From RI-231 sp041394905 (GTDB lineage: Bacteria; Acidobacteriota; Terriglobia; Bryobacterales; UBA6623): a stretch of 64,000 bases of DNA. Both the position numbers and the translations under genes were made by a program. Shown piece by piece: positions 9,096 through 19,884 of the stretch (its first letter is position 1; each line of letters opens with the position of its first letter). The stretch lies in NCBI GenBank assembly GCA_041394905.1, contig JAWKHJ010000004.1, positions 1 to 64,000 on the forward strand, written 5' to 3'. Under the pieces are notes generated by a model, which was not told the origin of the DNA, did not search any database, and saw nothing but the letters and a program-made list of their open reading frames with translations.

Positions 9096-10379
9096 TAAGC
9101 TGCTCTCAAAGCCAGTCACCGACTCGGCCGTATTGCTGACGAACGCACGCTCTTCGAGGCCGATTCGTTGCAGCATCTGCGTAGAGGTTCGTGGTGGAGT
9201 AGTTGTTCTCACGATCGAACGCCAGGTGCTGCCGTGCCGGAACCCGCCGCCCGCGGCGACCGGCATGTTCTTGGTGCTGTGCGCCGAGGCGTTGCCCAGG
9301 TTCGAGGTGAGCAGGCTCATGGTGCGGTCGAGCAAGGCAGTTCCGCCCTCTTCGCTCTGTTGAAGCTTGCGCAGGAAGTCGCCCCAGACGCCGATGATCG
9401 TCTGCTCGATGATCGTGAGCTGCGCGATCTTGTCCGGATCAGGCCGTGATGGCTCAGCGAATGGTAGCCCTCATTGACGCCCGGCTTGGGCAGGACTTCG
9501 TTCGCGCCGCCGATGTGCAAGGTGACGAAGCGCGTCGAGTCGGTTCGAGCGCCAAGTGGATGGTGTCGGGCATCGCGCGCGTTGCCGCGAGCTCAAGTCA
9601 CTCAAGTCGATAGTGCGCAGAGACTCCGGCGCTTCGACCTTTGGCTTGGGCTTGAGCGCCCACTCCTGGTTGGCCGCGAGCCGCTGCTCGAGAACCGCGC
9701 ACGCTGGTGAAGTAGGCGTCGAGCTTCTGCTTGTCGCCGGAACCGACCTCGTTCTGGAGAGCGTGCGCGTCAGCGCCCGATGTCCATGATGCTGCGGCCT
9801 TGGCTCAGACGCTCCGACTGGCGTTGCTGCTCCTCCGGCGTGTCGTCGAGGAAGAGTTTCGCGAACACCTTCTCGAGCGGCTTCCTCGGCTGGGATCATC
9901 GCACCGTTCTCGGTGTAGGACGGGCTCGTGTTGTCCGAAATGTTCAGGACAATCGACGGGAAACGAGTCTCGCCGCCCAGGTGCTTGGCCATGAGCTGAT
10001 CGAGCGAGATCGAATTGCGGAATCCGCCCGTGCCACCGCCGACAATCAGCCGCTGTCAGGATGCACGCCTCGGCCTGGTGACCTGCCGTCACGCCCGGGT
10101 GCGAAACGCGGAGAATACCGTAAGTTCGTTGCGCAGGTCGCCTAGCTCTTGTAGATAAACCGGAGCTTCGTAGTCGCGTCCTGCCGTCTCGGGGAAAAGA
10201 TTGGGAGCATGGAAGCCCAATCCCAAGCTGGTAGAGGACGAACCGTCGCAGGGACTCGCCGTCCGCACTGCGCGCGAAAGCGGGCGTCATGGCCTCGAGC
10301 CACGGCAGCCCCATGGCGACTCCAGCCGCGCAACGAGCGTGCGGCGCGAAAGGCGGCTACGAAAAACGGGGTGCTTCAT
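9096..10379 (-). CDS. DUF1552 family secreted protein, several frame breaks
   Basis: Read on the minus strand in pieces. The N-terminus is MKHPVFRSRLSRRTL, a twin-arginine-like leader, followed in another frame by GLPWLEAMTPAFARS. The middle has ETRFPSIVLNISDNTSPSY, and the C-terminal part has MPVAAGGGFRHG and MLQRIGLEERAF. These are hallmarks of DUF1552 proteins of Planctomycetes and Acidobacteria, which almost always follow a DUF1592/PSCyt gene, as here (8-nt gap). Biochemical function is not established. At least five frame changes separate the pieces. The exact stop is uncertain, between about 9095 and 9107. Confidence 0.75.
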
Positions 10380-10387
10380 GACAAGGC

Positions 10388-12764
10388 TCACTTGTTGAGG
10401 AACAACGGACTCTCGACGGCGGCATAGAGCAGCGACCTCAAGCCGTAGTCGTCCTTCGCGGATTTGGCGACGATCGCGTCGACCGCGCGGCGGTCGGCAA
10501 AGCGACGCGCGCCCCAGCCGTAGGCTAGCAGGCTCTGCGCCATGCCGCGGGCGATTTGCGGGTTTCCGACTTTAGGATCTTTTTGAGATAACGATGTCCC
10601 GAAAGGCGGTGCCATCGGGCATCTGATAGCTCGGGTCGACAGGTTTCCCCTCGACCCAATCTTTACCTTTCTTCTCCGAGGCGACCCGGTAGTGCGTGCG
10701 CCAAGGGAGCCAACTGCGTCGAAGGTCCTGTCGGCGCAGCCGGGCAGGATTGATCTGCAACGCTGGCAGGAGGCGCACGACGCATTGTCCCGGTGCATCT
10801 CTGAGCTGTTTGCGGATCGTCGTCATGCCAGCGGATGTCCGGCTCGACAGCGGCGGAAACGTTGGACGGAGGCGGCGGCACGGCCTTGCAAGATGCCGCT
10901 CGGTCACCCAGGCGCCGCGCACGATGGGCGAAGTCGTCGTGCCGTTGGCAGTGACCTTCAGCACCGCGCCCTGGGTGAGCAGGCCGCCGCGCGCGAAGCC
11001 CTCAGGCAGCGACACCACCTGGAAGCCCTCGCCCTCAAACGGCAGACCGTAGTGCAGCGCCAAGCGCTCGTTTACGATCGCAAAGTCCGAATCGACGACG
11101 TTGCCGATGCTCAGGTTCTCATCGAGCATGCGCCGGAAAAAGCGGTGCGTCTCTTCGAGCATCGCGTTCTTGGCGACCTCGTCGAATTCGGGGTAAAGCT
11201 TGCGGTCGGGGAGCGTGAAATCGATCTCGCGCAGGTCGAGCCATTGGCCGGTAAAATTCTCGGTGAAAGCCGCGGCCTTTGGATCGGCGAGCATGCGGTC
11301 CACTTGCGCACGCAGCGTCTTCGCTTCACGCAGCTTGCCCGCGGCAGCCGCTTCGAGCAAGGGCTGATCCGGCGCACTGCTCCACAAGAAGTAGCTCAGG
11401 CGCGACGCCAACGCGTAATCGTCGAGCGGTCCGGGCTTCTCGGGCAAATAGAGAAAGCGCGGCGAGGACAGCAGCGCGCGGTAGCCTCCTCGCAGAGCCT
11501 CCGCGAAGGTTTCACCGCCCGCAAGCGCCTGATCGACGAGCCCGATGTAGGAGGCAATCTGCGAGCGATCCACCGGCCGCCGAAATGCGCGTTCGGCGAA
11601 GGCGGTCATCAGCCGTGCAGCGTCCTCGCGCGTTCCGCGCACCGCGCCTTGCTCCACCGGAAGCTCGCCGAACAGAACTTGGCGAACCTGCGGGGCAGGC
11701 GCGCCGTGCGTGACCCGCTCCATGGCCAAGCTGTGGATGCGCACGCCGGGAACGCCCAGATCCAACACCTCGGGGATGGAGAGGTTCGTGTAGCTGTTGT
11801 AGTTGGGCCGCGGCTGCGTGTGGTCCGCCGGCTGGATTTCGAGCATGTGGTCCTGCTCCATCCAGGCGTCGAAGACAAAGTCGCGCGGCGTGGCGGTGAG
11901 CTCGAGGGCGCCAATCCAAAACATCAGCGGAGCCTTGGAGTAGCATATGCCGTTGCGCAACGAAGCCCACAGCGGCCGGCCCTCGGGCGCGTTGAGCGCC
12001 GAGGCGCTCAGGCGAATGCGATACCACCCCGGCTGCTTGACCTTGGTCGGCGTAATGCGCCCGACGAAGATCAGCGGCGTGGCCCACACGGCGACGGAAT
12101 CGTCGTCGTAGCGCCACGGCTCGCGCGCGTTGTTCTTCGCGTTGCGGCGGCGCTCCATCTGATCCACGGTGAAGGTCTTCGACCAAGTCGGCCGCCCTTC
12201 GAGCGCTACGGAGAAGGCCTCGTCAAGGCCGGCGTCCGCCGCAGCCAAATACTTTTCGAGCAGGAAGTGCGACATCTGCTGCGAGGCGGCAACGGTATCG
12301 AAGCCGTCGGCGAGCGAGTCTTCAGGCAAGAAGTCCTGGAGAGGGATGTCGATGCCGAGCAGATCCTGCAGTGTTCGCTCATACTCGAAGCGCGTCAACC
12401 GACGACCGAGGGTACGACCGACTTCGGAGCGCCGCGCCTGGGCAAGCTCGGAAAGCGAACGATCGAGCGATTCGAGGAAAGCGGCCTTTGCGTCGGCTTG
12501 CGGTCTGGGCAGTTCCTTCGGCGGCATTTCGCCGCTGTCCACGCGCTCCCAGACCCGCGCCCAACGGTCCCAATCTGTTACGTTTTTCGCGTCGAGGGGG
12601 AGGGTTTGCAGGTCCAGTCCGCCCATCTTGGCCTGCGAGCTGTGGCAAGCGGCGCAGTTTTGCTCGAGGAAGGGCTCGAGAGGACCGCGTGCGCTCGAGC
12701 CGGTGACCGGCGCCCCCGATGCGACAGCGCAGACGACCGACAGGAGCGCGATTGCGTACTTCAT
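10388..12764 (-). CDS. PSCyt-type cytochrome c protein with DUF1587/1595/1592/1588/1585 domains, frame breaks near 10590 and 10720-10880
   Basis: A signal peptide (MKYAIALLSVVCAVASGAP) is followed by a haem site CAACH. Next come the DUF1587 region (RRLTRFEYERTLQDLLGID), a carbohydrate-binding-like middle, the DUF1595 stretch FAERAFRRPVDRSQI, the DUF1592 region (ASRLSYFLWSSAPDQPLL), the DUF1588 region (RGGLLTQGAVLKVTANGT) and the DUF1585 end (YAAVESPLFLNK). The last 120 residues are split over several frames. These secreted proteins are thought to work with DUF1552 partners on polymers or in periplasmic electron transfer, but no reaction is proven. The start overlaps the upstream gene's stop (ATGA). 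Confidence 0.88.
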
Positions 12765-13411
12765 GGCGCCAGAGCCCAAAGCTTCACGTCGTCTACGTCG
12801 ATCGTGCCGCCGCGCAGACCGGTGATTCCGAAGCCGTCCGCATGCTCGGCGATGCGCGGGTCCTTGCCCCGCAAGGTCGGCCCGCCCTCGAACTGCACCA
12901 CGGTTTGGTCGCCGCGCGTCTCGGCCAGCACGTGATACCACTTGCCGGTTTCGAGCTTCACTTCCGGCTTACTCGCCAAGATGGTCGGATTCTTCAGGTC
13001 GCCGATGTTCATCTCGAGGCCCGACTTCTTGAAGGCCACCCGCGCGAAGTGATGCCCCACCTCGAAGAAGGCGCCGACCATGTGCTGCTCGCCGGAATTG
13101 ACGCGAAAGCGAAACTCGATCGCGTAGTCCTTCAGATCCGTGCGAATCATCAAACGAGGCTCCAGCCCCTGGTGATCCTTGCGCGAGGCTTGGTACTCGG
13201 GCGTCGAAGGCTGGCCGTGGAGCACGCCGTCGGCGATGCTCCAGCGCGTGTGCTGACGCGACTGCCAGAGCTTCGTGTCGAGCGTCGCTCCGTGCGAGAA
13301 ATCTTCAGAGAGAACGAGATCGCCCTTCGTCCCCAACTGGGGCTGAAAAACGAACCCAGCAATCGCCGCAATGCCGCTCACGAGCAGCGCGGTCAACAGA
13401 CGAATCTTCAT
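12761..13411 (-). CDS. Secreted concanavalin/LamG-like (DUF1080-related) protein
   Basis: This encodes 216 residues with an N-terminal signal or anchor (MKIRLLTALLVSGIAAIAG). The mature part is a beta-rich single domain with FSHGATLDTKLWQSR, FRFRVNSGEQ and LETGKWYHVLAETRG. That pattern is typical of the laminin-G-like fold in DUF1080/3-keto-disaccharide-hydrolase-like proteins. It probably binds or acts on a polysaccharide. It overlaps the PSCyt gene by four bases and so is the first gene of a three-gene unit with PSCyt and DUF1552. Confidence 0.8.
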   Translation of the reverse strand: MKIRLLTALLVSGIAAIAGFVFQPQLGTKGDLVLSEDFSHGATLDTKLWQSRQHTRWSIADGVLHGQPSTPEYQASRKDHQGLEPRLMIRTDLKDYAIEFRFRVNSGEQHMVGAFFEVGHHFARVAFKKSGLEMNIGDLKNPTILASKPEVKLETGKWYHVLAETRGDQTVVQFEGGPTLRGKDPRIAEHADGFGITGLRGGTIDVDDVKLWALAP

Positions 13412-13521
13412 GGATGGGTCGACCCGGAGGGTATGCTAGCACAGCCCCGCCGGGAGCAAAACGGTTAAGTCGCACAAAAAGAGAAGCTTGCGAGCGACCG
13501 AGCGTAAACAGAAGCACCTGG

Positions 13522-13902
13522 CTACCACTCGTTATACGATAGCGTGCCGTTGAGAGAAGCTTTGTCCAGAGCCACTGAACACATTCCAAACGCCGGACTG
13601 ACCGGTGGGGCCGGTCTCGCATGACGATCTCCCACGTATCGCGCGACTCGGTAAAAGGGTCGATCGGGATCTCGCGCAGAGCCTTCGCGCACCAAGTCGT
13701 CGAGGTAAGGGCTCTTCCTTGTCGAACGTGTACTGGTCAATGACCGACCGCATGGTGTGCAGGTTGCTCATCAGCACGGCCTCTTTTGGACCGCACGATG
13801 TGGCCGTAGCTGCGGCACGGCGATGGCCAGAATCGTGACGATGATCGCCATCACGACCGTGATTTCGACCAGCGTGAATCCGCGTTGGCCTTTTCTCACC
13901 AT
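13522..13902 (-). CDS. Type II secretion pseudopilin (GspG-like), frame breaks
   Basis: ATG 13902 begins MVRKGQRG, then the prepilin peptidase site and helix FTLVEITVVMAIIVTILAI. The rest reads in shifted frames as VLMSNLHTMRSVIDQYTFDK, LDDLVREG and DPFTESRDTWEIVMRD, which is the GspG layout, ending SYNEW at 13522. At least three one-base changes are needed. It starts inside the last seven bases of the preceding pseudopilin gene. The likely role is a minor or major pseudopilin of a type II secretion or related export machine. Confidence 0.8.
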
Positions 13903-14720
13903 TCGCTGTACCTCGTGCCGTCGAGCGCGGTGTCCATGCTCATCGAGAACACATCGAAAACATTGCGGCCGCCCCAACTCATCGAGTCAGGGGAGTCGCT
14001 GTTGGAACGCATACCCCACTCGGCGCGGCCGGTCATCGGGTCGACGGGAATCCGCCGCAAGAAGCGCATGGTCTTCGGCGCTTCTTCATCCTCGCCGCCT
14101 TCGGAGCCAAAACCGGAACCGGACGAACCGAATCCGGAGCGCGAAGAACCCGAGCGGGACGAAGAACCCGAGCGGGAATTGCTCGAGCGAGAGTTCGATC
14201 CAAAACCGCTCGAACCCGAGCGCGAGCCGGACGAGCCAAAGCTCGATTGGCGATTGGAGCCGAACGAGCCCTGCGAGCCGAAGCCGGACTGCCCGCCCAT
14301 TCCGCCCATGCCCCTCGAACCTCCGATCGAGCCGCCCATTTGGCCACCCATTTGGCCGCCCATCTGATTCCCCATGCCCATGCCCCCATTTGGCCACCCA
14401 TGCCGCCCATCATGCCGGGTTCTGGTTCACTTCCACGCCTTCCACCAGGATGTCCAGACTCTCGGGGTAGCCATGGTTGTCGGGTCCTGCTCGCCGGCAG
14501 TCCTTGGTCGGCCGCATCTTTGTAGCGATCGATCGCGAGTGCGAATCTCTTCAAGCGCCATGCGCAGCCGGCGCTCTTTCTCGCGTTGCACGCGAACCGT
14601 CATCAAGGGCAGCGCCATCGTGGAAAGGATGAGCAGTACGGTGAACGCCACGATCAGCTCGATGAGCGTGAGCCCAGCGTCTCGGCGCGTGATCCTCCTT
14701 GGCTGCTGTTGGCGAACCAT
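13896..14720 (-). CDS. Pseudopilin (GspG-like) with long Gly/Ser/Met-rich insertion, frame breaks
   Basis: The start MVRQQQPRRITRRDAG precedes the cleavage site and helix LTLIELIVAFTVLLILST. Next, in another frame, come AIDRYKDAADQGL and a YPESLDILVEG-type stretch that match GspG. A low-complexity block of roughly 110 residues follows (see the repeat feature). The GspG tail then resumes as FLRRIPVDPMTGRAEWG and ends RYSEW. Ordinary GspG proteins are 140-160 residues, while this one is about 270. At least two frame changes lie at 14430-14560. It follows gspD by 23 nt with a GAGGGAG ribosome-binding site. Confidence 0.8.
14082..14425 (-). repeat. Low-complexity coding block (Gly/Met/Gln then Ser/Gly/Arg/Phe repeats)
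   Basis: Degenerate tandem codon repeats inside the pseudopilin gene. The first part encodes repeated MGGQ/MGGS units, the second repeats of SGFGS, SRSGSS and SSFGS, and it ends in an acidic EDEE. On the plus strand the same DNA reads as Pro/Glu/Arg-rich and is an antisense artefact. Confidence 0.8.
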
Positions 14721-14743
14721 CTCCCTCTACTACTGACTGACGG

Positions 14744-17209
14744 TTACGTTCGCTTGGGCGGTTCCAAGCTGAATGGTTTGTTGCTCCGCGGTGCGCGCGC
14801 GCCGGTGGGCGTGACTGACACCGTCGACTGTCCCGGCGCAACGGCCTGGAAGGTCAACGTGAGCAGGACGCCGTTGCCGTCCGCGCCGCCCGTGCCGGGG
14901 AAGCGCGCCAGGTTGACCTGCGCCAGCCCGGCTTGGTTGCGAACGTTCTTCGAGAAGATGACGTCGGTCATCTCAGGGACCCGGCAGGAAGTCGCCGCGC
15001 GCCACATCTACCAGGCTGAGCACTCGTTGGTCGTAGCGGATGCGCATGGGCGCGGAGAACAACTGCTGTGCGTTGTCGACCAGGACGCTCATCGTGACCT
15101 GCTGCCCGGGGCCACTTGAACGGCCGAGTTGTCGAACCGCAGGGCGGCGCCGGAGCCGGCGGGTGCGGCCTGCGTCGGGGCCTGAGCCGGATTTTGCGTT
15201 GGCGCAGCGGCAGGCGGCGCGCCTGGTTGTTGGCCCGGTTGCGGAATCACGCCGGGCAGGGCCGGGGCGCCGGGCTGCTGCAGCGGCGAGGGCACGCCGG
15301 GGGCAGGAGCGGTTGGCGCGGGCTTCTGCGTGGCTTGCGCCACCTGCTGCTGCGCCTGCTCGTGCTGCTCCTTGGTGTCGATCGCCTGGTCAGGCAAGGC
15401 GCTATCGCCATTCCCGTCTTCCTTGTAGCGAACAGTGAAGATCTGATCCGTACCCGAGGCCACAGCCTTGAGGTTGGTGTCCTCGATAGTCGGCAGGCGC
15501 ACGATGTGCGGAATCAGCACGACCAGGATTTCGTTCTCGTTGTTCTCGACCTTCTTGATGGAGAACAGATTGCCCAGTAGAGGAATCTCTCCCAGAAACG
15601 GTACGCCGGACTTGGTGATGAAGACCTGCGACTGGTTCAAGCCGCCCAAGATGCTCGCCTCGCCCTCGACGATGCGGATGTCATGGGTGATCGTGCGCTG
15701 GCCGATGATCGGCTGCTTGATGTCCCCAATGTCTGTGAAGGTGCGCACGTTCGAGATCTCGATCTCGACGTGCATCGAGACCTCGCGGTCGTTGTGGATC
15801 TTCGGCTGGATGTCGACGTTCACACCGACGTCGGTGTACTGGAACTGCGTATTGACCAAGGGGTTGATGCCCACGCCGCCGACGCCGGGCTGAAAGCTGC
15901 CCGTCGCGATCGGGATGCGCTCGCCGATGCGCAGGCTGGCCTGCATGTTGTCGGAGGCGCGAATGCGCGGCGACTGCAACAAATTCGCATCCGAGCTGGT
16001 GAACAAGGCGGTCAACTGGGCGCTGGGCAGCGTGGTCACCCAGTCGTTGCCCTTGATCGTGTTCAAATCGCCAAGGGCAACCGATGCGCCGGTGTCGCCT
16101 GATGCGCCGCGCGTGAAGCTGATCGGCAGCGATATGCCGTTGCCATCGCCGGTGACGGGCGAGACGCCCATCTCGCGCGTCTTCGCCTTGGACGCCTCGA
16201 GCACGAGCACGTCGATGATGACCTCAGGCCGCGCCTTGTCGATGTCGTGGATTACCTTTTCCGCCAGCGCTAGCTTGGCCTCGGTGCCGCGCAAGATCAG
16301 CGCGTTCATCGACGAGACGGGGAACATGCGGCGGATGTCGGTGAGGCCACGGATCGCCGTGACGATCTCTTGTAGCTCTTGCGGCGTCGCGACGTTGTTG
16401 AGGTAGATGGTCTTGACGATCTCTTCTTCGTACTCGCGCCGCTTGTTCGTGTTGTCGTTGGTGACGAAGATGGCGTTGTCGGAGATCGGCTTCCAATACG
16501 TTTTCGCGATCAGGCTGACGTAGTCGAGCGCCTCCGACAGCGTGGCGTTGCGGATCTCGATGTCGATCTTTTTGTCTTGGAAGTCCGGATCGAACAGGAC
16601 ATTGATGCCGGCGAGCTTTGCGATGGTCTCGAAGACGATCTTCGACTGCTCGCTCATCATCAGGTCGATGTGCTGATCGGAGAGCGGTTTGAGGACTGGC
16701 GGCTCTTTGAGCGAGTCGACCATTTCCTCGCGAATGGCGCGGTCCTGATCGAGCGCACTGGCCAGCAGATTGTCACCGGCTGCGGTTTTTTTTTCGAGGC
16801 CCTGGCGCTTTTCGAGCAGCTCGAGGGTGCGTTTGAGCTGTTGAGCCGCAACGGTCGAAGCCGGGTCAAGCTCGACGGCCCGCTGGAATTGCTCAACCGC
16901 TTCGGTCAGCAAGCCTTCTTCCCGCAAACGGCGCCCCTGGTCGACGTGGGTTTGCGCGGCCATGAAGCGCAGCCGGCGGACGGCCAGCTCGTAGCGGTGG
17001 TCGGAGGGGTCCTCCGCCATGGCCTGCTCGCTCAATTGCAGCGCCAAATCGTAGTCCTTCTGCAGCTCAGCACGACGCGATTGGCTGTAAAGATCTTTGG
17101 CCTTGCCCTTCCCCGCCCAGGCCGGCGGAGGAGGAGCGAGAACCAGCAACAGAAGGACTGCGGCGTGGAACGCGATCGCAAAACGTGCCAATCTTAGATT
17201 TGGGAGCAT
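14744..17209 (-). CDS. gspD: Type II/IV secretin GspD with N-terminal TPRs and C-terminal cohesin-like domain, frame breaks near 15105 and 14978
   Basis: A signal peptide (AAVLLLLVLAPPPPAWA) is followed by TPR-like helices (residues about 40-130). An N-domain region follows (IAKLAGINVLFDPDFQDKK), then an N1/N3 ring domain (MNALILRGTEAKLALAEKVI). The secretin core contains LLQSPRIRASDNMQA, VDIQPKIH and GVPFLGEIPLLGNLF. After a Pro/Gln/Ala-rich linker (residues about 620-700) the frame changes twice. It continues with VTMSVLVDNAQQLFSAPMRI and VNLARFPGTGG, a cohesin-like beta domain. It forms the outer-membrane export ring. TTG 17212 is a possible extra start codon, and I chose ATG 17209. No GspE ATPase or GspF is in the window. 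Confidence 0.92.
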
Positions 17210-17277
17210 CAATGTCGAACCTGGGGCGAAAGCGTCCCTAGCAGTTCTGACGAAGCCGCCCCGAGGCGTGCAGACGA

Positions 17278-17752
17278 ATGGAGAAGCCGGATCGCTTCAA
17301 AATTTTGGCCGATAACCGCAAGGCTCGGCACGACTACTTCTTCCTCGAGACATTCCGAGGCAGGTATTGTTTTTTGACCGGGGACGGAAGTGAAGTCCGT
17401 GAAGGCCGGAAAGGTGCAACTGCGCGACGCGTACGCAGCCATCAAGAACAACGAGCTTTGGCTGCACAACGCCCACATCAGCCACTACGAGCACGGCAAC
17501 CGCTGGAACCACGAGGCGGTCACGGTCCGTAAGTTGTTGATTCATAGGCACGAGATCGACAAGCTCGTCGGCAAGACCCGCGAGAAGGGCCAGACGCTGG
17601 TCCCGACGAAGATGTACCTCAAAAACGGGCGTGTGAAGGTCGAGATCGCGCTCGCCAAGGGCAAACAGAACTACGATAAGCGCGAGACGATCAAGAAGCG
17701 CGAGGCCGACGCGGAAGCACGCGCGGCGATCGTGCGGGCGAGACGAAGCTAG
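17278..17752 (+). CDS. smpB: SsrA-binding protein SmpB, frame breaks at 17350-17385
   Basis: SmpB delivers tmRNA to stalled ribosomes. The N-terminus MEKPDRFKILADNRKARHDY and the C-terminal two thirds (DAYAAIKNNELWLHNAHIS, then KGKQNYDKRETIKKR) are intact. The segment between them needs small deletions at ttcc, a run of six T and a run of four G to restore the family sequence (ETFEAGIVLTGTEVKSVKAG). Three errors within 35 bases, all at homopolymers, are a strong sign of read errors. It is divergent from gspD. Confidence 0.93.
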
Positions 17753-17821
17753 CCAGGCCAGCCAGCGCGGGTTCCAGATTCCACTAATCTATGCTTTGTC
17801 ACGTAGCGTGCGGAATCAAGT

Positions 17822-19681
17822 ATGGATCAGTCGACGCCCAAGGGTCCGTATGTATTCGGCCCCTATTCCCTCGATGCATCCGAACGCATGCTGCGGCGAG
17901 ACGGCGAGTCGGTTCCGCTCACCCCGACGCTCGTCGAGATTCTCCTAGCCCTGATCGAAGCAGACGGGAAAGTCGTAACCAAAGAAGAGCTCATTGACCG
18001 CCTCTGGCCGGACCGGTTTGTGGAAGAAGGCAACTTGGCGCGGAACGTGTCGTTCCTCAGGAAGTGTCTCGACGACGACGTCCGCGAGCCGCGCTTCATT
18101 CAGACGATTCCGCGACGCGGCTACCGGATGGTTGCGAAGGTGCGGGTCGCCGGCGAAGCCCCGCCTGAGTCGGAAGCGCAGAGAGCTGCGCCGTTCACGA
18201 GACGGAGTTTGTTCGCAGCGGCGTCATTGGGAGGGTTGGCGGTCGCAGGCAAGCTCTTCTGGAGCGCAAGCAGACCATCGGCGGTCCGTTCCTTGGTCGT
18301 TCTGCCTCTGCAGAGTCTCTCGAGCGGGGACCAGGGCGAGATGCTTGCGGACGGCGTGACGGAAGCGTTGATCACCGACCTCGGGCATATTCAGGCGCTC
18401 AAGGTCATCTCCCGCACGACTGCCCGCAGCTTCAAGCAAACGACGAAAACCCTGCCCGAGATTGGCCGCGAGCTCGACGTGGAAGCTGTGGTGGAAGGCT
18501 CCGTCCAGGTGTCTGGCGGGAAGGTGCGCGTCACCGTCCGGTTGGTCGAAGCCGCAAAAGACCACGAGATCTGGTCAGAAACATACGAGCAGGTGTTGGT
18601 CGACGTTCTGGTCCTGCAGCGGCAGGTTGCCCGCGCGATCGCCCAGCGCATCGAAGTCGAAGTCGGTCCGGAAGAGGACCGCTTATTGGCCGAGGAACCG
18701 AACCGCGTGGACCCGGAGGCTCACGGATTCTACGTGCGGGGGCTTTCGTTCAGGAGCATGGGTACTCCTGATTCGTATCGGCAGGCGGTTCCCTGCTTCG
18801 AGAAGGCCATCGAAAAGGATCCAACGCTCGCCCGCGCCTATGTCGAGTTGGGGGACATCTACCTGTTGCGCGGCACCTTCCTCGGGCCAGGAAACGAAGA
18901 GTGGTCGATCGCGAGAGACTACGCGGAGAAAGCTCTTGCGCTCGATGAGACCCTTTCAGAGGGGCACGTCCTGAGAGCGAGCCTGGCTTTGTGGTCGGAT
19001 TTCGACCAAAGAGCCGCCAAGACGCACCTCGAGCGGACCCTCAAGTTCAACCCGGGTTGCCCGTACGCGTTGAGCCGCTACAGCTACACGCTGGCTTCCA
19101 TGGGCTTGTTCGAAGAAGCTGTGTCTCGGGCGAGGCGGGCGGTCGAACTGGAACCACTTTCCAGCTTTCACCATGCGACGCTCTACCGCACTCTGTACTT
19201 CGCGGGTCGCTACGGGGAGGCGGAGAGCCGTATCGTCGAAGCGCTCGAGCTGTTCCCAAAGTCCGTGCTCCTGCGCGAAGTGCGAGGTCTCGTCGCAGTC
19301 CAGGCGGGTGTAGCTGAAAAGGCAATCGGGTACCTCCAGGAGGCGTTAGCCTTGGGAGGAGGGAGCGGAACCTCCGAGCTGTTGGCTTACGCGTTGGCTG
19401 CGGCCGGGCGCGGGGACGATGCGCTGGCCAAAGCGGGCGAGTTGCTGCGGTCCGAGAGGAGTCCGGGAATGGCCAGCTATGGGCAGGCCATGATCTTCTC
19501 GGGCCTAGGAGCCAGCGACGCCACGCTCGATTGGTTTGAACGGGCGTGCCAGTATCGCGACTACCGACTGGCGGTCGCGAATGTCGATCCTATCTGGAGC
19601 TCCGTTCGAGCGACCCCGAGATTCCAGCAACTGACGAAGGAACTTGGACTGCTTCCAAGCGCCAAACCCCCTGCCGTCTGA
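17822..19681 (+). CDS. CadC-like winged-helix regulator with membrane segment, FlgO/TolB-like domain and TPRs
   Basis: This encodes 619 residues. Residues 1-105 form an OmpR-type winged helix (FGPYSLDASERMLRRDG, TPTLVEILLALIEADGKVV, FIQTIPRRGYRMVAKV). A hydrophobic stretch preceded by TRRSLF follows (residues about 123-145). Then comes the domain LVVLPLQSLSSGDQGEMLAD with VISRTTARSFKQ and GRELDVEAVVEGSV, known in front of TPRs in many acidobacterial regulators. About 300 residues of TPR repeats finish the protein. It is probably a membrane-attached transcription activator that senses protein partners. Its target is unknown, and it is not clearly in an operon with smpB. Confidence 0.85.
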   Translation: MDQSTPKGPYVFGPYSLDASERMLRRDGESVPLTPTLVEILLALIEADGKVVTKEELIDRLWPDRFVEEGNLARNVSFLRKCLDDDVREPRFIQTIPRRGYRMVAKVRVAGEAPPESEAQRAAPFTRRSLFAAASLGGLAVAGKLFWSASRPSAVRSLVVLPLQSLSSGDQGEMLADGVTEALITDLGHIQALKVISRTTARSFKQTTKTLPEIGRELDVEAVVEGSVQVSGGKVRVTVRLVEAAKDHEIWSETYEQVLVDVLVLQRQVARAIAQRIEVEVGPEEDRLLAEEPNRVDPEAHGFYVRGLSFRSMGTPDSYRQAVPCFEKAIEKDPTLARAYVELGDIYLLRGTFLGPGNEEWSIARDYAEKALALDETLSEGHVLRASLALWSDFDQRAAKTHLERTLKFNPGCPYALSRYSYTLASMGLFEEAVSRARRAVELEPLSSFHHATLYRTLYFAGRYGEAESRIVEALELFPKSVLLREVRGLVAVQAGVAEKAIGYLQEALALGGGSGTSELLAYALAAAGRGDDALAKAGELLRSERSPGMASYGQAMIFSGLGASDATLDWFERACQYRDYRLAVANVDPIWSSVRATPRFQQLTKELGLLPSAKPPAV

Positions 19682-19884
19682 GCGGGCGGCGCGCCTCGGA
19701 AACGAAGACGAGCATCGCCCGCAACCTACTCTTCCAGATAGACTTCCGAGTTTTTCCGAACTCTTTCCGCTCATCGACAAGGACGGATTCGACGGATCCC
19801 GCCTAGTCTTGGCCGAACCGGACACGAGCCGTGTGCTTAGTTGGACCGGCCAGGCTGAAACGAATCGAGCGGAGGCAATCGAAT

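Noticed and set aside
10692..12935. A 747-codon plus-strand open frame across the PSCyt gene
   Set aside because: The composition is that of an antisense shadow and the minus strand has haem and DUF1592-type motifs.
13885..14367. A plus-strand frame rich in Pro, Glu and Arg that looks like a repeat protein
   Set aside because: It is the reverse complement of the Gly/Ser-rich pseudopilin insertion, which joins to genuine GspG sequence on both sides.
14082..14425. Possible CRISPR-like direct repeats
   Set aside because: Units are short, degenerate and coding, with no constant spacer length and no cas genes.
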